Positions 58,159 through 64,000 of a stretch of 64,000 bases of DNA are shown one piece after another. The first letter of the stretch is position 1. Each line of letters starts with the position of its first letter. Location: assembly GCA_014905825.1 (NCBI GenBank), contig JACGCN010000014.1, positions 868,001-932,000 on the forward strand. The letters are read 5' to 3'. The notes under the pieces are model-generated. The model saw only the letters and a program-made list of their open reading frames with translations. It had not been told where the DNA came from and ran no database searches. The position numbers were made by a program, and so were the translations under genes. The stretch comes from Lyophyllum atratum. Taxonomy: Eukaryota > Basidiomycota > Agaricomycetes > Agaricales > Lyophyllaceae.

Positions 58159-58340
58159 TCGATCCCCTTTTTGCGTGCGGACTAGTGCCCCTTCTGTATT
58201 GTCTGCTTATGCATTATTCCGCAGGAAAAAAGTCGACGCACTAATATATTGTGCAGAACGCCTGTTCTGCACAACTTATACATATATATCGTTGTTTAAT
58301 ACAGACAACCACTTCACTCGAAACTAGCATTCCTAAAGCA

Positions 58341-58918
58341 TGATGGACACTTTACGGAGATGTCCAAGTCTTGGTGACAGCTTCGATGCTGTGCTTTCAT
58401 TTCTCGGATGTCAAGACCTGAGCATGGCGCTCCGCCTGCTTAACCTGACATATGGACAAGGTCTCCATGACGTGCATGCTCCCGCAGATCCTTCTCGAAG
58501 TATACTCTGATCGCCTAAGCTGTCTACCTTCAACTTCGGGCACCCTTGGCGTGCCTAGGGATTCACAGCAGCAAAAAATCGAGGTTCTCGTGCAACTCGG
58601 TGATACCTCTCTTTACCTCACCTCTGTGAAATCAAGGATGACATGCTTACGCTGCTTCACGAAGCCAGCGGCGTCTCCGTTCACGCACTTCCAAAAACGG
58701 AGCGCCTTTCTTTCCTATCAAAAGTTGTACGGGACCCCCTTTTCTTATCAACGTTATCTGCCAACATTGCCAACCGTGTTGTGCGATATGTGAGTTGACA
58801 GGTGCATCATTGCTGCGCCGCTGACACCGAAAACACCGTGCAGTGTGTACTCTCGGGGAGTAGAAGGACGATCTTATTCGCTTTCCATCGCGCTCATCTG
58901 GCTAGGATGACCTCATCC
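58341..58918 (+). CDS. Possible small gene, unknown
   Basis: An ATG at 58,341 opens DTLRRCPSLGDSFDAVLSFL and LSMALRLLNLTYGQGLHDVH. After a possible intron (acceptor AATCAAG near 58,636) the frame DDMLTLLHEASGVSVHALPK, TERLSFLSKVVRDPLFLSTL, SANIANRVVRY ends at a GTGAGT donor (58,790), followed after GTGCAG by VLSGSRRTILFAFHRAHLA to a TGA. Exon joins are uncertain, and no family recognised. Confidence 0.35.
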
Positions 58919-59059
58919 CGCACGGCCAACGCCTGCTGTTCATGATATAAGGCCTCGTTGTGTGTTCGATGGGTGGCCGCAATTGTATCCCGCCTTCTGT
59001 GAGGGTTTCCACACAAAGTTACCCATAACACCATCCGCATCCTCCTCTCTTCAATCGCC

Positions 59060-60466
59060 ATGGCGGCGAAGATGAGCCCTCAAGGAGATGCGAACGTCAT
59101 TGTCGTAAGCCTCTCGGCATGACGCTCTTTATATAACGAGGCTCAACTCATTGATTCGCGGCAGGGTATCACCACAAAAGATGGGGTCTTGGTTCGAGAC
59201 GCAGGCGGTGAATCCCCCATCTTTCTATTGAAGACAACTTTCAATGAACCCGGGGTCGTCGCGCATCCCGCGAAGAATCGTGATGACCTTTTCGTCAGAC
59301 GCCCCGTCCGCTCTTCCCCTCTCGCAGGCCCTCCTCTGTCCGAGCAGTCCTTGGACGGAGCCGCAAGCGATAACGGCATCAAGAATGAGTTTCCTTCCAC
59401 GTCTTTGTCCTCACCACGTCCTTCCCTCGCGATCTCGAGCCCAAATAAGCCCAAGAAGGGCCCAGTCCGGTTCTCCATCCCTCCAATTCCGGACCATCCT
59501 CATACATCCTCCTACGTGACGTCCTCGCCGCCCAGACACTCGTCTCTTCATAAAGCCGCGAGGCCGCCTCCTCGTCAATCCCGATCTGCACCCCTCTGGG
59601 ACCTTCCTGTGCTGCCCTACATGCCTCCCCCTCCCAGTACAAGTACGGAAGGCATGCCGCAACCTTTTCCCTCCACAAGCACGCTTCGCCCTCGCGTGCC
59701 ACCTGGAGATTCGTACCCGGATTTCGGGCCGCCTCCGCCATACATTCATTTCCGATACCCATCAACGTCGCCAGATCCTTCGAAGAACTGGATGGCGACT
59801 AACACGTACGAGACGACGCCGCCTTTTTCGCGTCTGAGCATGCCTGCTTCGGGCGTTGTCCTTCCGATCGCGGCTCGTGACTATAAACGGGTCAACACAG
59901 GGAGACGGGCATCGGAGGACTGGCGGCCAGCCACGCCTCCTTCGTCAGCTCTGGATGTTTCAGAGTCCACCTCTTTGACAAGACCATGCAGCGCCAACTC
60001 GTCCAGCGAAACATTGCCGCTATCGTCCGCGTTCAGCGTCAGGACAAGCAGCAGGAGCTCGTCTGACATGGGCACCATCATCGAAGATAGCGAAGAAGAC
60101 AAGAGCAGGTCTTCCTGCGCGTCGATCGGCATCGGTATCGGCATCAGCGGGGAACTCAAGGTGCAGAAGGGATACCCTCTTATCGCGATAACCACAAAAA
60201 CAACCCTCGGCCACGACGCGCGGGCGCCCTATCGCAGTCCTTCCTTCAACGCGCACCGCGAATCTGTCCCCGACTGTTGTGCTGTTGTGGCACCGCAATC
60301 GGGCAAGGCGATGGGAGAATGCTGGGTTGCAGAGATGAGGCTGGAAGGGAACGGCCTGGTCAAACCTGGCGAACCTTATGCGGCGCGGCATGGAGAGAAG
60401 ACAGGTGGTGGGACGGCTGCCCGGTTGTGGAGAAAGCTATGGCTCCGTCGGAAATCGGACTTGTAG
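59060..60466 (+). CDS. Ser/Pro-rich protein of unknown function
   Basis: Exons 59060..59104 and 59165..60466, 448 residues. Mostly low complexity (Pro, Ser, Thr), with ordered-looking ends: VIVGITTKDGVLVRDAGGES near the start, GYPLIAITTKTTLGHDARAP and RLWRKLWLRRKSDL at the end. Polyproline stretches suggest SH3/WW-type contacts or a cell-wall role (speculation). No signal peptide or membrane segment. The stop codon is the first of seven tandem TAG triplets. Confidence 0.7.
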
Positions 60467-60484
60467 TAGTAGTAGTAGTAGTAG
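60464..60484 (+). repeat. (TAG)7 microsatellite forming seven in-frame stops
   Basis: The repeat begins exactly at the stop codon of the preceding gene and stays in frame. Confidence 0.95.
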
Positions 60485-61772
60485 TATATTACTGGCATGG
60501 TCCAATCGCTGAACGCCAGGGTTCCGAGAGTTTCCCGATGATAAGTACAGGCAAGCTATCTACTTATCTATTATACTAATAACATCTTCGTCTCGGGCCC
60601 GTAATCACAACTTCTAGCGGGCGAAGCCGCATCTGAGGTCGATCACTAGATAGCCATGACCAGGGCATGGGGTGTAATACCCCGATTATATTTTTTTGTA
60701 CGCGGGTATCGTTCATACACAGCGTTTTCTAGTCTCTCCTAGGCGTTTTCCGGAACATAAATGGGTAGTATGGGTACAACCTCATAAAGTGTGAACTTTG
60801 CAAACAGTCTGAATGATGTGCTTTGCTTCAAACTCATCTTGAGAAGGTCAATAGCGGAGACCACTGGGCTTGGAGCGGGTTTGGAATCTGGATTTCCATT
60901 CTGAAACCATATCTCAGGTCTCGCTGTTTGCTCAGTGTGCAGAGCCACAGGCCGAAAAGGAGGCGCGGTGTTTGGCTGTGTGGTGCAAGAGCACTTGATT
61001 CAGATCAACGGCCCGTCCCGCCGTTACACGTGATGAGCAGGGCCAAGGGTTCGCAGCGGCAGGAGTGCCCATCGTTATGAACGACGTCAAGACTCACAGC
61101 GCCGACCGTTCAGCTATTTGCTTCCGCGCTCTCCACCATCACCTGCTGCTGGTGCAGTATAGAGAGGCCGTACGGGGAGTGACGGGTGTTGAAGACAGTC
61201 AGCTATGTTGTCGGGGCGAGGTGGGAGTCCCAAAATCGATGGGCCTGCCAATCGTTTTTTACGTCAATCAGCCGAAAAGGCGGATTCTTAGGCAGTGTAT
61301 ACACAACCAGTATCTATTGACTCTTAACGCAGATCGTCGTTTGCAGCCTGCTAAGCAGAACCTGAGTTAAGACGGGTTTTATCTGGTTTTTGAGTTTTTG
61401 ATGATGGTGGTTGTGGTTGTTGTTTCTTTTGATCTTGAAGGAAGTCACTTCTTCATCTTCGTTCGAGACCTTCAGCAAAGCGGAATGGAGATGGCTGCGT
61501 AGCTTGCAAATGAATTCACTACTTACATGGTCCTTTGTGCCATGACCTGCGACCATATCAACATCCAGCTGTGATCAAGTATGAGCTGAAGAAGGTTGAC
61601 ATGGTCGGCGGCGAAGCCGAGAGCTGAGCTGACTTTGCATCTGTTCGCCGCATGTTCTGCTCCCCACGAACGAATTCGGAGTGGACGTCGCCAATTGCCG
61701 GAACGTTATGTGCAGTACGACACGGGTATGATTCTATTAGAGAATATAATGGGCACAACTCAAGTCCAATGA
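60485..61772. other. No firm gene; one possible small minus-strand frame
   Basis: Minus 60,739-60,948 (69 codons, NPDSKPAPSPVVSAIDLLKM, ending IYVPENA) reads as protein and may be the last exon of an unresolved gene extending toward 61,560. Nothing else seen. Confidence 0.3.
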
Positions 61773-63938
61773 TTAAAGGAACATCAATAGTACAGCAGGT
61801 ACAGAAAGTACCAGAGCCCAAAGACTAGCGGACGTCGAAGGTGCAGAGTTCGGCGCGCCGACCTCCATCGTGGACGAGATGTTGACTGCATCGAGCTGCG
61901 TGTCCATAAAGAACCCGATTCCGACCCCGGCAGTGTCAAGGGTGAAGGAGAGGGACTGCTGCCCGTTGGGGCCTAGCACTACGTCAGCCCTATATCGTAC
62001 GACAGTAAGTACCATGTTCATTGGGAGAAACAGGACACGGACGTGCCTAGCATGCTCATCTCCGAGATAATCAAGCACACGCAGCGAAGACACAGTTCCC
62101 TGATTTACACGTGTATTGATGGTATACCTAAGGAGGAACGAGGATTGATTCGATGTTTTAGAGGACGAGAACAAGTAAAGGGTACGCACGTTCCGGCGGG
62201 GAGATCGCCAATGGAGTGTATCACGGTGTTGCTCGTGTCCATTTCCGTAAACGGCGGGAAGGATTCCGCTGTTGTAAACATCAGTCGAAGCACCTCGAGC
62301 AGGATACCAGAAGCTTACTTTCATCGTCTTCTATCCCTCCCGGCAGGAGATCTCGTTTTGAAGGTGAGAGCAGTTGCTCCCCAGGTGTGCCCAAAAGTTT
62401 AGCGATCATGCCGCTCTCATCGTCAGCAATGGATGCCGCAGCGCCATTCATTGCGGGGGCGGGGCTGTTGGTGGCGCAGTTGTAGCCGGTAATCTGGAAC
62501 TTGTAGTGCTCGCCGGATTGCATGCTGTTCCGTTGCTTGAAGGAGGAGATGACGCCGCCTTGGATGTTTTGACCCCTGTGCAATCCAGAGATGTGATTAG
62601 CTGGGCAGAGTGATGAGCGTGAGGAAGGGCTACGCACATGACGAGAATACAGCTGAACACGGCGTTTGCGCCTCCGTCTGTCGTGCTGGCGAAAGGGAAC
62701 TAGGGAATAGGATGCGTATGAGGGAGGATAGAGTGGGCGAGGAGAAATGTGGGCATACCTCGTCGCATGAGGTTCCTGAAGTTCCGGTGCCGCAAGGGCT
62801 CCCGGTGCAGCCAGCCTTCGCGCGATTGTCGCTCTTGACTTTTTGGTCGTCGGTGAAAGTAAAGATCGACTCCGAGGCCTCTCCCCGAGCTTTCAGGCCT
62901 TCAAATTGTACTGTTACCTCGGTGGCTAGAGTAGAAGAATCGCGAGGTATGTACCTTTACACATGCTCTCGAATAGCTGAGAAGGGGCGGGGAAAGAGTC
63001 AGTGACGCTTTTCTGTCAGATGTGTAGGTACGAACGGACCTGATCGACGGCCTTTTCACGCTTTGCCTGCTTCGTGGCACTCATCCTCTTCTTCCCCCTC
63101 CTCAAACGTTCGTAATCAAAAGTCATCGTCGCAACGGGTACGCGAGTCTCTGTCGGTCGAGACGGCGGTAATGAATTCGTCGGCGCTGTGCCAGTATGTC
63201 AAGAAATTGCTTTACAAGGTCGAGGAAGCGGCATACTAGGGCAGTTTGGTAATTGTCGCCCCTCTACATCGCGTCCGTTGAGAGGACAGCTGGTAGCGGT
63301 AGAAAAGATAGGCGTGCTGAACGTCGATGTCGTACGTGGGGTGGTGACCGGTGGTGGAGGAGGTGCGATGCATTGTCCGTTCGAGCACTTGAATCCTTTG
63401 GTGCAGCAGGTAGTACCACAGCAAATCGCCCTAGAGCAGTTTATTGATTCAGGTTGAGAGAGGAAGGGAGAGAGGAGGAACGCACGTTGCTGGGTTGCAG
63501 CAGGCTCGGCCGTTACATTGAAGTCCGTAGCTGGGACAGCACCATCCTCGCCCTGTACCTCTTGGGCTTACGAGTTGAGAAAGAAGATCAACGTAAGGGT
63601 AAGAGCTATACGAAGGAGAGAGCCACATACTTGTTGGGTTGACAGATCTGTCCGGGCTGACAGCAGAAGTTTGCGTTTGAGCAGGGGACTGAAGGAACGA
63701 AAAATGAAGATGAGTCGGTCGGTGATGGAGAGGAGTGCGAAAGGTGGAAGTGGAACGCACCGTATGCCGGATTATTGCATGTACGGGTCTGACGCCGCCC
63801 AAGCAAGTTGGATAGCTTCGACGATTCGCTACGCGGTGATCCCGTCCCAAGTACGAGATCGGGTGAGATGCCTGTGTGGGCTGCGACGCGCGTCGCGGTC
63901 TGTAACAATAGGAACAGGGAGAGGGCGTAGATCTTCAT
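61773..63938 (-). CDS. Secreted Cys-rich, GPI-anchored protein with NucA/NucB DNase-like domain
   Basis: Exons 1-3 are 63938..63761, 63688..63631, 63560..63486; exon 4 starts 63430. Later exons lie at about 63,196-63,040, 62,930-62,763, 62,699-62,642, 62,575-62,310, 62,250-62,000 and to 61,773; some junctions are uncertain. Signal peptide MKIYALSLFLLLQTATRVAA, then small Cys clusters (ANFCCQPGQICQ, WCCPSYGLQCNGRACC, AICCGTTCC, FKCSNGQC), a Pro/Thr linker, a basic helix, then CDEFPFASTTDGGANAVFSC, the hallmark of bacterial and fungal NucA/NucB-type nucleases (DEFPF with downstream Glu/Gly residues). The C-terminus (ASLWALVLSVPAVLLMFL after small residues) is a GPI signal. Likely a wall- or membrane-bound extracellular nuclease; activity is inference. 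Confidence 0.75.
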
Positions 63939-64000
63939 AATCACGACAAGTGGGGGATACAAAAACCACCGACGAGAACTGTGTAGAGTCACCCATTTAT

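Noticed and set aside
1..64000. tRNA, rRNA or riboswitch genes
   Set aside because: No cloverleaf with A/B boxes or rRNA-like stretch was noticed by eye; a covariance-model scan would be needed to exclude small RNAs.

Overview
The window looks like nuclear DNA of a mushroom-forming basidiomycete (Agaricomycetes). Genes are split by many 48-65 nt introns with fungal splice sites, several exons are only 11-28 nt long, and the protein families are basidiomycete ones: HSR1/AIG1-like G-domain proteins, a Spo7-type membrane protein, a delta-12 desaturase, an HRD1 relative, a secreted amidase and a Ty3 element. All exon coordinates were read by eye from splice sites plus frame continuity. No search was run, so family names rest on motif recognition.

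Layout. 1-1,721: 3' part of the queuine tRNA-ribosyltransferase accessory subunit (QTRT2). 2,500-6,700: a frameshifted copy of an amidase 3' end, an HNH-domain gene and an intact 9-exon secreted amidase, all on minus. 7,253-8,125: a miniature LTR retroelement with perfect LTRs and 5-bp target duplication, whose only reading frame is a 53-residue CCHC zinc-knuckle peptide. 9,095-10,322: the membrane part of an HRD1-type ubiquitin ligase with no RING. 10,510-12,474: a G-domain protein with a frameshift near its 3' end. 13,645-14,088: a 30-bp inverted repeat beside a relic of O-acetylhomoserine sulfhydrylase. 19,267-22,685: a second G-domain protein. 22,984-23,355: a MITE-like element. 24,249-25,307: a mitochondrial-type J-domain protein. 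25,569-26,410: a decayed G-protein alpha subunit. 30,444-38,076: a secreted/membrane protein, an unknown gene, SPO7 and a 17-exon aldehyde dehydrogenase. 41,235-42,119: a hot-dog thioesterase. 44,062-53,254: a delta-12 fatty-acid desaturase whose intron 10 contains a complete Ty3 element (44,578-51,796). 57,290-58,158: mitochondrial adrenodoxin-type ferredoxin. 59,060-60,466: a Ser/Pro-rich protein. 61,773-63,938: a Cys-rich, GPI-anchored protein with a NucA/NucB DNase-like domain.

Most striking region: in the second G-domain gene, after eight ordinary exons, 22 consecutive AG-NNN-GT units follow (20,602-22,138). They read as 22 successive 3-nt microexons separated by 51-103 nt introns, each donor with G at +5. 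About half lie in a ~78-bp tandem repeat whose unit is exactly one intron plus one codon, so the repeat would lengthen the protein one residue at a time. With this splicing the whole gene stays in one frame (34 exons, 411 residues).

The genes do not form a pathway cluster. The region mixes housekeeping genes (QTRT2, SPO7, ferredoxin, ALDH, desaturase) with accessory material (G-domain genes, pseudogenes, mini-elements, Ty3) that records recent transposition and gene decay.
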